Assembly (NCBI RefSeq): GCF_900096895.1
Contig: NZ_FMYO01000001.1
Span: forward strand, 682,001-746,000
From: Acinetobacter kookii
Lineage (GTDB): Bacteria > Pseudomonadota > Gammaproteobacteria > Pseudomonadales > Moraxellaceae
Direction: 5' to 3'
DNA: 64,000 bases
The notes under the pieces are model-generated. The model was not told where the DNA came from. It saw only the letters and a list, made by a program, of their open reading frames with translations, and made no database searches. Of the stretch, positions 18,586 to 28,584 are shown piece after piece. Both the position numbers and the translations under genes were made by a program. Each line of letters starts with the position of its first letter. The stretch's first letter is position 1.

Positions 18586-20085
18586 TTAGAAATTATCCGG
18601 ACTTTCCAAACGCTTCACGACCTGTACTTTCTCTGGATTATGCATGACTGCAACACCATCTTCGGCTTTTTCATCAATTAAGGCATCCGGGTTATATACG
18701 GTAATGGTTTCATTGCCGTTGGCATCTTCACCGACAATATACTGGAAACCTTTACGGTTCATTTTATGGCACATGCGTTGATACCACCCTTTAAACCCTG
18801 CGGTTTCTTCATTCGGGTTGTAGTAAAAGGCATTCATGACCGCAGGTAAACCCAGTCCGCAAACTACGCCGGAAAGTAAAACGGCAATAAAGGTATAGCC
18901 TACCAGGATACTGCTGTACTCACTGAGTTCAGGAATATTTGCGACTGCCAGAATCAAGGCAAGCGAGATTCCGCCACGTACCCCGCCCCAAGATAAAATG
19001 GCCAGACTTCCGTTATAGCTTTTGTTTCGAAAACTAGGGAAAAAGGCAAATGACAGATAATTTGCGGCAAAACGTGAAGCATGCAGAATAAAGAACGCCA
19101 CAATACCGCCCAGAATCAGGCTGATGCTTAAATCCAGAATAAACAGTTCCAGGCCAATCAAGGTAAACAAGAAGGAATTGATAATTCCTTCAACGGTATG
19201 CCAGAAATGGTTGACCTCACGAATTTCACGTTCCTGTAAAATTTCCTTCCACTTGTTCCCCACCACCAATCCGCCAATCACACAGGCAATGGGTGCAGAG
19301 GCATGGGCAAATAAAGCCACCAAATATGAACCACAGGCCAGCAATGCCGTGGTTAAAATCAAAGATTCCATTTCGTGTTTGCCACGAAGCAATCTTAAAA
19401 TGCCCAGACCAAAGCCCCAGCCAATAATCACGGCAACCACAATCTCGTAAAGCAAGGTTTGCAAAGTACCTATAATGGTAAAATGTTCACCCTGCAATAC
19501 ATACAACAATGTCATGAATAAGGCGATACACATGGCATCATTAAACAGCGACTCACCTTCCAGCTTGACCATCAGGTGATGCGGCGCACGTACTGAACTG
19601 AGAACGCCTTTAATCCCGATTGGGTCCGTTGCCCCCAAGGCAGCGCCTAACAGTAAAAGTACCAGTAAATCGACATGCTTACCGGTCAGGAATTGATAGC
19701 CATATAAAGTGACACCAAAAAAGACCGCACAAAGCACCAGTGCAATACTGGCCAAGATACTGATCGGCTTCCAGTGGCTTTTTAAATCGGACACTTTAAA
19801 TTTCAAAGCGGAAGATGTCAGAATAAAACAGATCACGCCATTAATTAAAAAGTCATAGAAATCAATATGACGGACCGCTTCTTCAATATTATGAATATTA
19901 ATGGTAATAAACTGGTTACCATTGAGCAGGCTGGCTCCCCACTGCAAAATAAAAACGAAAATTGCCGAAACAATCGGTACACCTATCGCCTGCGGGAAAC
20001 CTAAAATACGCTTATTAAAAATAGTCGTTGCAATTGAAAGCGCAAAAATAACTGTAAAGACTTGAAGAAAAAAGAAATTTCCCAT
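18586..20085 (-). CDS. Na+/H+ antiporter, CPA1 type
   Basis: The 499-residue protein has about 12 hydrophobic segments over residues 1-400, then a cytoplasmic tail of about 90 residues. Motifs GATDPIGIKGVLSSV (about 153-167) and EGESLFNDAMCIALF (about 176-190, containing the FND of the ion site) place it with NhaP/NHE-type cation:proton antiporters, used for pH and sodium control. LSWGGVRGGISLAL near residue 365 is also typical. No partner genes. Ion preference cannot be judged. Confidence 0.88.
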   Translation of the reverse strand: MGNFFFLQVFTVIFALSIATTIFNKRILGFPQAIGVPIVSAIFVFILQWGASLLNGNQFITINIHNIEEAVRHIDFYDFLINGVICFILTSSALKFKVSDLKSHWKPISILASIALVLCAVFFGVTLYGYQFLTGKHVDLLVLLLLGAALGATDPIGIKGVLSSVRAPHHLMVKLEGESLFNDAMCIALFMTLLYVLQGEHFTIIGTLQTLLYEIVVAVIIGWGFGLGILRLLRGKHEMESLILTTALLACGSYLVALFAHASAPIACVIGGLVVGNKWKEILQEREIREVNHFWHTVEGIINSFLFTLIGLELFILDLSISLILGGIVAFFILHASRFAANYLSFAFFPSFRNKSYNGSLAILSWGGVRGGISLALILAVANIPELSEYSSILVGYTFIAVLLSGVVCGLGLPAVMNAFYYNPNEETAGFKGWYQRMCHKMNRKGFQYIVGEDANGNETITVYNPDALIDEKAEDGVAVMHNPEKVQVVKRLESPDNF

Positions 20086-20321
20086 TAAAGTTCCAATTTG
20101 AGCTATTCATTGGAATAAAGCGAATGCGTCCGACCATTTCCAAGTAAATATTTAATTCAATAACATTTATTCACCGAATGAGTTTAACCATTTTTTCAGC
20201 GCTCTACAAAATAGTTAAGTTTTTTTACATATTTTTAGCAATGATTTAACATAGTCCAAGATCGGTCTATTTCGCATCCCCCGTTTCTTTTATTTTTCTC
20301 CCTATTCAGTTGAATTCAAGC

Positions 20322-20879
20322 ATGCATCAAACAGTTAAAACCATATTTCGGCTTTTTTTTGCAGGGATCATTTTTCTGATTACCGTGGCTTTATTTTTAA
20401 GTGTTTTTTCAAAAAGCCAGGAAATTCTGCAAGCCGATCAAGCTTTTCAGCAAGCAAAACAGATTTCACTCACCTCCACACCTGACAAACAACTGGTTCT
20501 GGTTTCCAATAACCAACGCCCGGATCAGGCTATTTATATTGTGATTGCCCAGAATGGTTATATTGCCAAGTTAAACTGCCAGCATTATCTGCAAGATATT
20601 TGTACCGATGCATATAACCAGTCCCATACCCGACAAATCCGGCAATTAGACCTATTAAAAATTGGTCAACAACATTATATCCAGCAAGTCAGTTATCAAG
20701 ATAGCCTGACCCGGAAGCAGCAGCAGTGGTCTTATTCCAAACCGCAAATTCAGCAATTTTATCAGGCTGACATTTCAGATTTAAAATACCACCTGTTTAG
20801 CATGACCCTGTTTGCATTGGCAGCCCTGTATGTATCGATTCGAATTATCCGAAACTTTAAAAAATTTATGCATGGTTAA
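20322..20879 (+). CDS. Membrane-anchored protein of unknown function
   Basis: The product of about 185 residues has one hydrophobic segment near the N-terminus (residues 9-27) and one near the C-terminus (about 158-176), with a soluble Gln-rich domain of about 125 residues between them, probably in the periplasm. I recognise no domain. The frame could begin at a TTG at 20310, but the ATG at 20322 is preferred because it places the positive residues correctly before the first membrane segment. Convergent with the metallopeptidase gene. Confidence 0.6.
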   Translation: MHQTVKTIFRLFFAGIIFLITVALFLSVFSKSQEILQADQAFQQAKQISLTSTPDKQLVLVSNNQRPDQAIYIVIAQNGYIAKLNCQHYLQDICTDAYNQSHTRQIRQLDLLKIGQQHYIQQVSYQDSLTRKQQQWSYSKPQIQQFYQADISDLKYHLFSMTLFALAALYVSIRIIRNFKKFMHG

Positions 20880-20881
20880 CA

Positions 20882-20910
20882 AAAAAAGAGGATTTAATAT
20901 CCTCTTTTTT
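20882..20910. terminator. Bidirectional terminator
   Basis: A 12-bp perfect stem (AAAAAAGAGGAT and its complement) with a 5-base loop between converging genes. Confidence 0.88.
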
Positions 20911-20926
20911 AATACTTCATTTCCAT

Positions 20927-21832
20927 TTAAATGGCTTGATTGAAAGTATCACAATCGTTGATATTCCCTGATTTCAAACCGGTTTCAAACCATTTCATGC
21001 GCTGCTGGCTGCTGCCATGGGTAAAGCTATCGGGTACTACCTGTCCGGTCGCACGTTTCTGTAAATAGTCATCACCAATTTTATGCGCTGCATCCATGGC
21101 TTCTTCAATATCGCCCTGCTCCAGGAACTGGGTTCGTTGCTGGTTGTGATGCGCCCAAATCCCGGCAAAACAGTCTGCCTGTAATTCCTGACGCACGGAA
21201 AGCTGATTGCCTTGCACTTCGCTCGACTGGACACGGGCTTTTTGCACTTGGGCTGAAATACCCAGTAGCGTCTGTAAATGATGGCCTACTTCATGTGCCA
21301 CCACATAGGCCTGGGCAAAATCACCTGCCTGATCCTGGCGGGACAATTCTGTGCTGTTTTGCTCACCGGATATGCCCATCTGCTGACGCATATCCTTAAA
21401 GAAAGCTGTATCGATATACACTTTCTGGTCTGAAGGGCAATAGAAAGGTCCCATGGCAGATTGTGCGGTACCGCAGCCCGAATCCACGATGCCATTAAAC
21501 ATCACCAGTTTGGGTGCGACATACTGCGCATTAAGCTGCTGCTGAAACACTTGCGACCAGGTATCTTCGGTATCCGCCAATACGGTACCGACAAAATCCA
21601 TGGCTTCCTGCTGTTCCGGGGTTGGATTCTCCAGACCTCTGGTTTCAGCCGGCTGTGACTGTGATGTCACCTGCTTAGTGGCCTGATAAGCCTGTTGAGG
21701 ATCGACTCCAAAAAACTTCCAGGCCACAAAAGCCACCACTAGGCCTAAAATACTGATGCCACCTGCTTTAGCTCCGGCTCCACCACGACGGTCTTCCACA
21801 TTGGTACTGATACGACGTCCTTTCCAGCGCAT
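20927..21832 (-). CDS. ypfJ: Neutral zinc metallopeptidase, YpfJ family
   Basis: The 301-residue protein starts with the family motif MRWKGRRISTNVEDRRG, has one membrane segment (about 25-41) and then a periplasmic peptidase domain with the zinc motif HEVGHHLQ (about 180-187) and the downstream QADCFAGIWAH segment that supplies the third ligand. The C-terminal TFTHGSSQQRMKWFETG motif (in part DSFTHGSSQQR) is typical. The substrate is unknown. The next minus-strand gene upstream is the DUF808 gene, 49 bases away, so they may share a transcript. Confidence 0.9.
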   Translation of the reverse strand: MRWKGRRISTNVEDRRGGAGAKAGGISILGLVVAFVAWKFFGVDPQQAYQATKQVTSQSQPAETRGLENPTPEQQEAMDFVGTVLADTEDTWSQVFQQQLNAQYVAPKLVMFNGIVDSGCGTAQSAMGPFYCPSDQKVYIDTAFFKDMRQQMGISGEQNSTELSRQDQAGDFAQAYVVAHEVGHHLQTLLGISAQVQKARVQSSEVQGNQLSVRQELQADCFAGIWAHHNQQRTQFLEQGDIEEAMDAAHKIGDDYLQKRATGQVVPDSFTHGSSQQRMKWFETGLKSGNINDCDTFNQAI

Positions 21833-21881
21833 AGTGAGATTCCTTATAGTTTGCTTTCAGCTTATCTAGCCAGCCTTGGGA

Positions 21882-22808
21882 TTATGCCTGCTTTGATTTC
21901 GGCCTCATCTTTTGAATGATTGCAATCACAATGAACACCAATAAGCCGGCGACAAAACCAATCGCCAGATTAATTAAAGTCGGAGTCACTGCACCAATAA
22001 TATTGCCCATTGCAGGAAGGTGTTGTACATAATCGACAGAATCTTCGGTGAAATGATGAAACCATGGAATGGTATGGGCAATAATCCCGCCACCCACCAG
22101 GAACATGGCAATGGTTCCGACAATGGTCAAAGTTTTCATTAGTTTAGGAGCAAAAGCCAGCAAACCGCGTCCGACACTTTGCTTGAAACTCGATGCCTGG
22201 TCGGTGAGGTACAATCCCAGATCATCAATTTTGACAATCATGGCAACAAAGCCATACACCCCAACCGTCATGAAAATTGCAATCGCGGAAAGCACCATGA
22301 CTTTGGTACCGAAAGCAGCCGTCGCAACTGTGCCCAGTGAAATGACCACAATTTCAGCAGACAAAATAAAATCGGTACGGATCGCACCTTTGATTTTTTC
22401 TTTCTCAAACTTAGCCAAATCGCTTTCAATGGCATTGAATTCAGCTTCAGCCGCTTCCTGAGTCGTGGCTTTTTTATGCTGCAAACTGTGCAGTACTTTT
22501 TCTACCCCTTCATAACATAGAAACAGACCGCCAATCATTAATAAGGGATTGATCAGCCACGGCGCGACCACACTAATCAGCAAGGCCAGAGGCACGAGAA
22601 TCAGTTTATTCACAAAAGAACCTTTGGCCACGCCCCACACCACAGGCAGTTCCCGTTCCGCACGTACGCCACTCACCTGTTGGGCATTGAGTGCCAGATC
22701 ATCACCCAACACCCCTGCGGTTTTTTTTGCCGCCATTTTGCTCATGACCGCAACGTCGTCTAAAACAGTCGCAATATCATCTAATAATATTAATAAGCTG
22801 CTCGCCAT
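21882..22808 (-). CDS. DUF808 family inner-membrane protein (YedI-like)
   Basis: The 308-residue protein begins with the family motif [20 protein letters not shown] and continues with [20 protein letters not shown] (in part) and about six membrane segments between residues 70 and 300. The family is common in proteobacteria and has no established function. It lies upstream of the ypfJ-like gene on the same strand and is divergent from trpS. Confidence 0.88.
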   Translation of the reverse strand: MASSLLILLDDIATVLDDVAVMSKMAAKKTAGVLGDDLALNAQQVSGVRAERELPVVWGVAKGSFVNKLILVPLALLISVVAPWLINPLLMIGGLFLCYEGVEKVLHSLQHKKATTQEAAEAEFNAIESDLAKFEKEKIKGAIRTDFILSAEIVVISLGTVATAAFGTKVMVLSAIAIFMTVGVYGFVAMIVKIDDLGLYLTDQASSFKQSVGRGLLAFAPKLMKTLTIVGTIAMFLVGGGIIAHTIPWFHHFTEDSVDYVQHLPAMGNIIGAVTPTLINLAIGFVAGLLVFIVIAIIQKMRPKSKQA

Positions 22809-22919
22809 TCTTGTTATCCCTAAAGTCTCTATCTTGCATTTTAAAGATAAATATTTAAAAAAACTGTATCAACATCATTAAATTGTTCTTATTTTTTCAA
22901 TGATCTGTTTTTATAGTGC

Positions 22920-22949
22920 CTGACATTCAAAAACATTATGCCGTACAAT
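22920..22949 (+). promoter_or_regulatory. trpS promoter
   Basis: CTGACA (22920-22925) and TACAAT (22944-22949) with an 18-base spacer. The expected leader of about 50 bases shows no attenuator. Confidence 0.6.
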
Positions 22950-23006
22950 AGCGCAATACATCAGCATATAAGTATGTAGTGTTCACTACTTTGGAATAGA
23001 GAGATA

Positions 23007-24020
23007 ATGAGTAATCAAGACAATCGTCCTGTTATTTTGACTGGCGACCGCCCAACCGGACAACTTCATTTAGGTCATTTTGTGGGTTCTTTACGTTCAC
23101 GCGTAGGTTTACAGGATTCTCACCATCAACATCTCCTTCTTGCTGATGCTCAAGCGTTAACCGACAATGCCGATAACTTTGAAAAAGTACGTCGCAACAT
23201 TATTGAAGTGGCAACCGATTACCTGGCGGTGGGCATTGACCCAACCAAAACGACGATTTGTGTTCAGTCTTGCTTGCCGGCATTGAATGAACTGACCATG
23301 CTGTATCTCAACTTTGTCACTGTGTCCCGTCTGGAACGCAACCCGACCATTAAGTCTGAAATTCAGATGCGTGGCTTCGAGCGTGATATTCCGGCAGGTT
23401 TCCTGTGCTATCCGGTTGCACAAGCCGCTGACATTACCGCGTTCAAAGCAACAGTCGTTCCGGTAGGTGAAGACCAGATTCCAATGATCGAACAGACCAA
23501 CGAAGTCGTGCGCCGTTTAAACCGCCAGATCGGTCACGAGATTTTACCTGAATGCAAGGCCCTGCTTTCAAATGTCGGTCGTTTACCTGGCTTTGATGGT
23601 AAAGCTAAAATGTCGAAGTCTTTAGGCAATACCATTGTGCTGGATGCTTCTGACAAGGACATCAAAAAAGCCGTGAATGCCATGTATACCGACCCAAATC
23701 ACTTGCGTATTGAAGATCCGGGCCAGGTGGAAGGCAACGTGGTATTTACCTATTTAGATGCTTTCGATACCAATAAAGAAGAACTGGAAGAGTTAAAAGC
23801 ACATTATCGTCGTGGCGGTTTAGGCGATGGCACCGTGAAAAAACGCCTGGAAAGCATTTTAAAAGAGCTGATCGGCCCTATTCGTGAACGTCGTATGGAA
23901 TTACAGAAAGACCCAGACTACATCATGGATATCTTGAAAACGGGTACGGATAAGTGCCGTGACATTACCCAGCAAACCCTGGACGAAATCAAATCAGGTT
24001 TGGGTATGTTCCATTTCTAA
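23007..24020 (+). CDS. trpS: Tryptophanyl-tRNA synthetase
   Basis: Charges tRNA-Trp. The 337-residue class I synthetase has HLGHF (21-25) as its HIGH motif, the substrate-binding region PVGEDQIPMIEQTNEVVRR in part and KMSKS at 201-205. Length is typical of the bacterial enzyme. RBS GAGA is found close before the ATG. Transcribed alone and closed by a terminator. Confidence 0.97.
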   Translation: MSNQDNRPVILTGDRPTGQLHLGHFVGSLRSRVGLQDSHHQHLLLADAQALTDNADNFEKVRRNIIEVATDYLAVGIDPTKTTICVQSCLPALNELTMLYLNFVTVSRLERNPTIKSEIQMRGFERDIPAGFLCYPVAQAADITAFKATVVPVGEDQIPMIEQTNEVVRRLNRQIGHEILPECKALLSNVGRLPGFDGKAKMSKSLGNTIVLDASDKDIKKAVNAMYTDPNHLRIEDPGQVEGNVVFTYLDAFDTNKEELEELKAHYRRGGLGDGTVKKRLESILKELIGPIRERRMELQKDPDYIMDILKTGTDKCRDITQQTLDEIKSGLGMFHF

Positions 24021-24033
24021 AGCCTGATTCATG

Positions 24034-24063
24034 AAAAGCCTTTCGTTGTTGAAGGGCTTTTTT
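24034..24063 (+). terminator. trpS terminator
   Basis: AAAAGCCTTTC pairs with GAAGGGCTTTT (one wobble) across a GTTGTT loop, then a T-run. Confidence 0.88.
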
Positions 24064-24099
24064 ATAGATGATAAATGTGCAACATGTCACACTTACTCA

Positions 24100-24277
24100 T
24101 GGTTATTAACCTGAATTAACACAACTTTACTCAAAACATCATGAAATGACTCTGCGTTCATTTTATTATGATTCCAATGCTTAGAGCTGTCATAGTTCTA
24201 ACATTCTCCTTAACCGAACTGTGCAAACAGATTCGTTGTTCTACGCAATGATCACCCCAATCATTGCGTATTTTTTT
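24100..24277 (+). ncRNA. aar: Probable small RNA downstream of trpS (Aar candidate)
   Basis: No ORF lies between the trpS terminator and lysS, yet there is a second, perfect plus-strand terminator at 24242-24277, which implies a separate non-coding transcript. In A. baylyi the small RNA Aar, about 180 nt and linked to amino-acid metabolism, was reported just downstream of trpS. Position, strand and length agree, but I cannot compare sequences. The 5' end is a guess; a later start near 24170 (TATTAT/TATGAT at 24164-24172) is also possible. Confidence 0.5.
24242..24277 (+). terminator. Terminator of the candidate small RNA
   Basis: An 11-bp perfect stem (TACGCAATGAT and its complement) with a CACCCCA loop is followed by seven Ts. 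No gene other than the proposed small RNA explains it. Confidence 0.9.
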
Positions 24278-24312
24278 GCCTGATTTCAGGTAAGCATGAG
24301 TTTCTATCCATA

Positions 24313-24339
24313 AAAAAACCCGCATGAAGCGGGTTTTTT
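24313..24339. terminator. lysS terminator
   Basis: AAAAAACCCGC and its complement close on ATGAA, just past the lysS stop on the minus strand. Confidence 0.88.
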
Positions 24340-24351
24340 CACATTCACAAC

Positions 24352-25881
24352 TTATGCATGTTTATGACGCATATGCGGGAACAAAATCACGTCACGGATA
24401 CTTGGTGCATTGGCAAAGATCATGACTAAACGGTCAATACCAATCCCCTCACCTGCTGTAGGAGGAAGCCCGTATTCAAGCGCTTCAATAAAGTCTGCAT
24501 CATAGTGCATGGCTTCATCATCACCGGCATCTTTTTCAGCCACCTGCGCCTGGAAACGCTCTGCCTGGTCAATCGGGTCATTCAATTCCGAGAAACCATT
24601 GGCCAGCTCACGGCCACCAATGAAGAATTCAAAACGGTCCGTAATATGCGGATTTTCATCATTACGACGCGCCAATGGAGAAGTTTCCGCTGGATATTCG
24701 GTAATGAATGTCGGTTGACGCAGTTTGGTTTCAACGGTTTCTTCAAAGACGATGGTTTGAAGTTTACCCAGGCCAAAACCAGGTTTCACCTGTTCTTTCA
24801 GTTCTTCCTGAATAAATTTAGCCAGGAATTCACGGTCAGAGACATTTTCAGGCGTGAATTGCGGGTTATGCTCAAGAATGGCATCGAACATGGAAATTTT
24901 CTTGAATGGACCTTTGAAGCTATACACTTCATCACCATAAGGAACGTCAGTTGTACCCAGGATGTCTAGCGCCAGTTTCTCAAGCATATTTTCAGTTAAA
25001 GCCATCAAGTCTTTATAGTCTGCATACGCCTGATAGAATTCGATCATGGTGAATTCCGGGTTATGGCGGGTCGAAACCCCTTCGTTACGGAAGTTACGGT
25101 TAATCTCGAATACACGCTCAAAACCGCCAACCACCAAACGTTTCAGGTATAGTTCAGGTGCAATACGCAAGAACAATGGCATGTCCAATGCATTATGATG
25201 GGTTTCAAATGGACGCGCAGACGCACCGCCTGGAATTACATGCATCATTGGCGTTTCCACTTCCATGAAACGCTCATTGCTTAAATAGGCACGAATTCCT
25301 GAAACCACTTTGGCACGAATTTCAAACGTTTTACGGGTTTCTTCGTTAACGATCAGGTCAAGATAACGTTTACGGTACTTCACTTCAGTATCGGTCAAGC
25401 CATGGAACTTGTCTGGAAGCGGGCGCAGTGACTTAGTTAAAAGTTCAAATTTTTCAATATGGACATACAAATCACCTTTACCGGAACGGCCGATGTAGCC
25501 TTCAACGGCAATGATGTCACCCAGGTCTAAGCTCTTGATAGTTTCCAGTACTTCAGGTGCCAGTTCTTTACGTGCAACATACAGCTGGATACGGCCAGTC
25601 ATGTCCTGAATCACGATGAATGAACCGCGGTTCAACATTACGCGGCCTGCAACTTTTACATAAACCTTTTCGCCAGCTTCAATTTCTTCTTTAGATTTTT
25701 CAGCGAATTGCAATTGTAAATCTTGTGCATAGTGCTCACGCTTAAACGCGTTTGGCCATGGGCTAATACCAGTTTCTTTTGCTTGGTCTTGAATCTGCTT
25801 TAACTTGGCATGACGCTGTGCAATTAAATCGTTTTCGGAAATGTGTTGTTCAGAAGTCGATTGAGCGTTATGTTGCGTCAT
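24352..25881 (-). CDS. lysS: Lysyl-tRNA synthetase, class II
   Basis: Charges tRNA-Lys. The 509-residue protein has an N-terminal OB-fold anticodon-binding domain (about 60-180, with [17 protein letters not shown] in part) and a class II catalytic domain with motif 2 [20 protein letters not shown] and motif 3 [13 protein letters not shown]. The ATG at 25881 is chosen because GAGGCAG lies just before it and MTQHNAQ fits relatives; an upstream ATG at 25917 would add 12 residues. Single-gene unit. Confidence 0.96.
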   Translation of the reverse strand: MTQHNAQSTSEQHISENDLIAQRHAKLKQIQDQAKETGISPWPNAFKREHYAQDLQLQFAEKSKEEIEAGEKVYVKVAGRVMLNRGSFIVIQDMTGRIQLYVARKELAPEVLETIKSLDLGDIIAVEGYIGRSGKGDLYVHIEKFELLTKSLRPLPDKFHGLTDTEVKYRKRYLDLIVNEETRKTFEIRAKVVSGIRAYLSNERFMEVETPMMHVIPGGASARPFETHHNALDMPLFLRIAPELYLKRLVVGGFERVFEINRNFRNEGVSTRHNPEFTMIEFYQAYADYKDLMALTENMLEKLALDILGTTDVPYGDEVYSFKGPFKKISMFDAILEHNPQFTPENVSDREFLAKFIQEELKEQVKPGFGLGKLQTIVFEETVETKLRQPTFITEYPAETSPLARRNDENPHITDRFEFFIGGRELANGFSELNDPIDQAERFQAQVAEKDAGDDEAMHYDADFIEALEYGLPPTAGEGIGIDRLVMIFANAPSIRDVILFPHMRHKHA

Positions 25882-26005
25882 CTCTGCCTCAAATATGTGT
25901 AAAAACGGAAGTTGCATAGCATAGCAGATTTAGTACAAATTTCGAATGACTTATTACCCTACAAATGCACGGATTTGCTAAAACAGCTTGCTTTATTTTA
26001 TCTGG

Positions 26006-26443
26006 CTAAGCTTCGGCAAGCTGTTTGACAATCTCAAAGCCTTTTTTAAACCCGTTTTCCATCATTTCCCGATATTCCTGAGAAGTATCCACTTCCACGC
26101 TGAGTCTGGTTTTTCCATCTACCTGCTCCAGAACATATTTCTCTAAAGCACCCTTCCATTTTTTAACTTCTTCACTATGCAAATCTTCAACACCCTTACG
26201 AAGCATACCTAAATGTTTAAAGATCACCACTTTCAACTCTTCCAGCTGCTCAATGGTAGCGACCATGCCATTATTGTCAGCATCCAGGAACAAGGTTTTA
26301 CCGTTGACTTTCCAATCCGAACGAATGATGGAACCGGGAGAAAAATAATACGTCCATTGACTATAACTCTCCGGCTCCCATAACACCTGCCATACTTTTT
26401 GGGGTGTGGCTGCAATTAAAATTTCATAGCTTAATTTTTCCAT
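26006..26443 (-). CDS. SRPBCC/AHSA1-like protein
   Basis: The 145-residue protein resembles Activator-of-Hsp90-ATPase-homolog/START-like SRPBCC proteins: it opens with EILIAATPQKVWQVLWEPESYSQW, contains a FLDADNNGMVATI strand and ends in a long amphipathic helix (FKKGFEIVKQLAEA). These helix-grip proteins bind hydrophobic ligands; the ligand here is unknown. It stands alone, downstream of nothing obvious and followed by lysS on the same strand after 124 bases. Confidence 0.75.
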   Translation of the reverse strand: MEKLSYEILIAATPQKVWQVLWEPESYSQWTYYFSPGSIIRSDWKVNGKTLFLDADNNGMVATIEQLEELKVVIFKHLGMLRKGVEDLHSEEVKKWKGALEKYVLEQVDGKTRLSVEVDTSQEYREMMENGFKKGFEIVKQLAEA

Positions 26444-26738
26444 AGCGTCGTCAACTCAGAAATATGCTCTCCACAAAAGTAGCGAAACTATTTTTTACAT
26501 CCTAGCCAGATTTTGTTATTGAATACCGATTTGAACAATTAATAACACCAAGTATTTGTTTTTAATTAACAATTTATTTTGTAATTGAGTTTATTTGATT
26601 GATCTGAAATACATCTTAGACCAAAAGCTAACTTCTTTATACAGCCAACTGACTTACAATGAACACAAGAAAATAGTTGAAAAGTAATCTATTTAACTGT
26701 TTCTATCTTTGTGAATAAAGAAAGTATGAACTAAAAAA

Positions 26739-27245
26739 ATGACGACATGCCCTTTAAAAATCCTGTTTTTACATGGACTCGATTCTTCGCGTGAATCGAC
26801 CAGATTCCATGCGATTGACGCCGATCATAAATATTGTATCGATGTAGATTATCGCAACCTGAATTTCCAAACCGTTGCTAATTTTTACCGGGAAACTATT
26901 GCCAAAATTCAACCGGAAATCCTGATTGGCCATAGCTTGGGTGCCTATTGGGCCCTGAAAATGTCAGCGCTCTGTAAAATTCCGGCGATTATTGCCAATC
27001 CCAGCCTGAGTCCAGACTTTCGTACAGATTATCCGCCTATTAGTGAAGATGATCTGGAACATGATATTGCACAAATTGCCTATCTGGAATTAGGCGATGA
27101 AGAACTGGATATGTATGCGGTTCAACAGCAACTTGAACCCTATATGCAGGTTCAGACCGTCGAAGGTGGGCATCATCGTTTAGCCAGTCCGGAAAATATC
27201 AATGGCCTGCTCCAGCATATGCAGACACATTTTTTGAAAAAATAA
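26739..27245 (+). CDS. YqiA/YcfP family alpha/beta hydrolase
   Basis: The 168-residue protein is a short esterase-type alpha/beta hydrolase: ILFLHGLDSSRESTRF near the N-terminus, nucleophile Ser in LIGHSLGAYWA (about 62-72) and the C-terminal His in VEGGHHRLASPENI. Length and motifs suit the UPF0227/YqiA group, of which E. coli YqiA shows esterase activity. Convergent with apt across a shared terminator. Confidence 0.78.
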   Translation: MTTCPLKILFLHGLDSSRESTRFHAIDADHKYCIDVDYRNLNFQTVANFYRETIAKIQPEILIGHSLGAYWALKMSALCKIPAIIANPSLSPDFRTDYPPISEDDLEHDIAQIAYLELGDEELDMYAVQQQLEPYMQVQTVEGGHHRLASPENINGLLQHMQTHFLKK

Positions 27246-27274
27246 AAAAGCCTTGGAATAACCAAGGCTTTTTT
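27244..27274. terminator. Bidirectional terminator
   Basis: A 13-bp perfect stem (AAAAAAGCCTTGG and its complement) with an AATAA loop between converging genes. Confidence 0.9.
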
Positions 27275-27288
27275 TTCAAAGGGCTTAA

Positions 27289-27831
27289 TCAAGCAACAGC
27301 TTGTTCCGGCTGTGATTTGTTATCTAGCACAGACCAAATGTCCAAGCCCAGGTCATTATGCAAATCTGGCAAGTCCAGAAAAACACTTACCCCTAAAACC
27401 TCATGCTTGCATTTATTCACCAACTGTTTGACTGCTTTTAGCGTACCGCCAGTGGCTAGCACATCATCCACAATAATGATTTTTTGCGGTTGAACGTCAG
27501 CTGACATTTCCAGACGGTCCATACCGTATTCCAGGCTATAACCGACGCCAACAACCGGCGGCGGTAATTTTCCTGCTTTACGAACCAGCAATAAACCTTT
27601 ACCCAAACGTTGTGCCAACAGGCTTGCCAACACAAAACCGCGTGCTTCAACTGCAACAAAACTGTCGACTTCTGCCAATTTTTCAGCAGGAATACTGGCA
27701 ATTAAAGCTTCAGTTAATAACTCAATATTTCCCATAAATAATGGAGTCAGGTCAAAAAAGCAGATACCTGGTTTTGGGAAATCCTGGACAGTACGAATGT
27801 TAGACCACAAAGTTGTAGACAGATTGCTCAT
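27289..27831 (-). CDS. apt: Adenine phosphoribosyltransferase
   Basis: Salvages adenine to AMP using PRPP. The 180-residue protein has AVEARGFVLASLLAQRLGK (about 59-77), the flexible-loop segment LPPPVVGVGYSLEYG and the PRPP-binding motif IIIVDDVLATGGTLKA (about 118-133). Length is typical. Monocistronic. Confidence 0.95.
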   Translation of the reverse strand: MSNLSTTLWSNIRTVQDFPKPGICFFDLTPLFMGNIELLTEALIASIPAEKLAEVDSFVAVEARGFVLASLLAQRLGKGLLLVRKAGKLPPPVVGVGYSLEYGMDRLEMSADVQPQKIIIVDDVLATGGTLKAVKQLVNKCKHEVLGVSVFLDLPDLHNDLGLDIWSVLDNKSQPEQAVA

Positions 27832-28350
27832 GGGAGAAAAGTATTTAAAAAAGAATGAGTGAATTTTAACGCTTTATTAGGCCCATGACCAGTAATCGCT
27901 TACTTTTAAGGCACAATAAAAATAGTCACAAAATTATAACTTACTGATTTATTGGGTTAATTTTTTAAATAAATAATAGGTATAGATTTATCTAATCTTA
28001 GAATAACAAACACAGTCATTTTTTTCTGCACGACCTTAGTCTAAAGAGGAATGACCTGCTTTCAAAAGGCGATAGCCAAAACCTTGTTTTTAGCAAAATT
28101 TTAAACTTCATGATGAACTTATATGGATTAACTTCTGCCTCTTTCCCTGTTTTAAAGACAAGTTTTGTCCTCATAAGCAATTCTGGTTTCAATTTCTGCC
28201 TTTAAACTCCGATATTCGCTTTACATTGACGATAGAACTGCGTAAAAATTTGCTTGAATATGTACATCGAAAATCATATCGATAAAGTCACACGGTATAT
28301 GGAATTTTACTGATCGCACATTTTTGAAAGTCAGTATTTTGGAGAGTCAA
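27832..28350. other. Long intergenic region upstream of rubA
   Basis: About 520 A/T-rich bases hold the apt and rubA promoters. TTGACG (28226-28231) and TTGAAT (28254-28259) are possible -35 elements for rubA, but neither has a good -10 at the usual distance. No terminator, repeat or coding frame is convincing. Confidence 0.4.
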
Positions 28351-28515
28351 ATGAAGAAGTATCAATGCATCGTTTGTGGATGGATTTATGACGAAGCTGA
28401 AGGTTGGCCACAAGATGGTATTGTCGCGGGTACCAAATGGGAAGATATCCCGGATGACTGGACCTGCCCGGACTGTGGTGTATCAAAAGTTGATTTTGAA
28501 ATGGTAGAAGTCTGA
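28351..28515 (+). CDS. rubA: Rubredoxin
   Basis: Electron carrier that passes electrons from rubredoxin reductase to a membrane alkane hydroxylase. The 54-residue protein binds one iron with four cysteines: CIVC (6-9) and CPDC (39-42). It has the single-domain form used in alkane oxidation. The ATG at 28351 is preferred to an upstream TTG because GGAG lies eight bases before it and MKKYQC is the family start. In A. baylyi rubA and rubB are required for growth on alkanes and are expressed constitutively at low level. Confidence 0.96.
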   Translation: MKKYQCIVCGWIYDEAEGWPQDGIVAGTKWEDIPDDWTCPDCGVSKVDFEMVEV

Positions 28516-28584
28516 TTATTGATAGCAAAGACCATAGTGAATGGTCTTTTTTTACGTCTTATAGAAACCCGTCTGGAGAATAAT

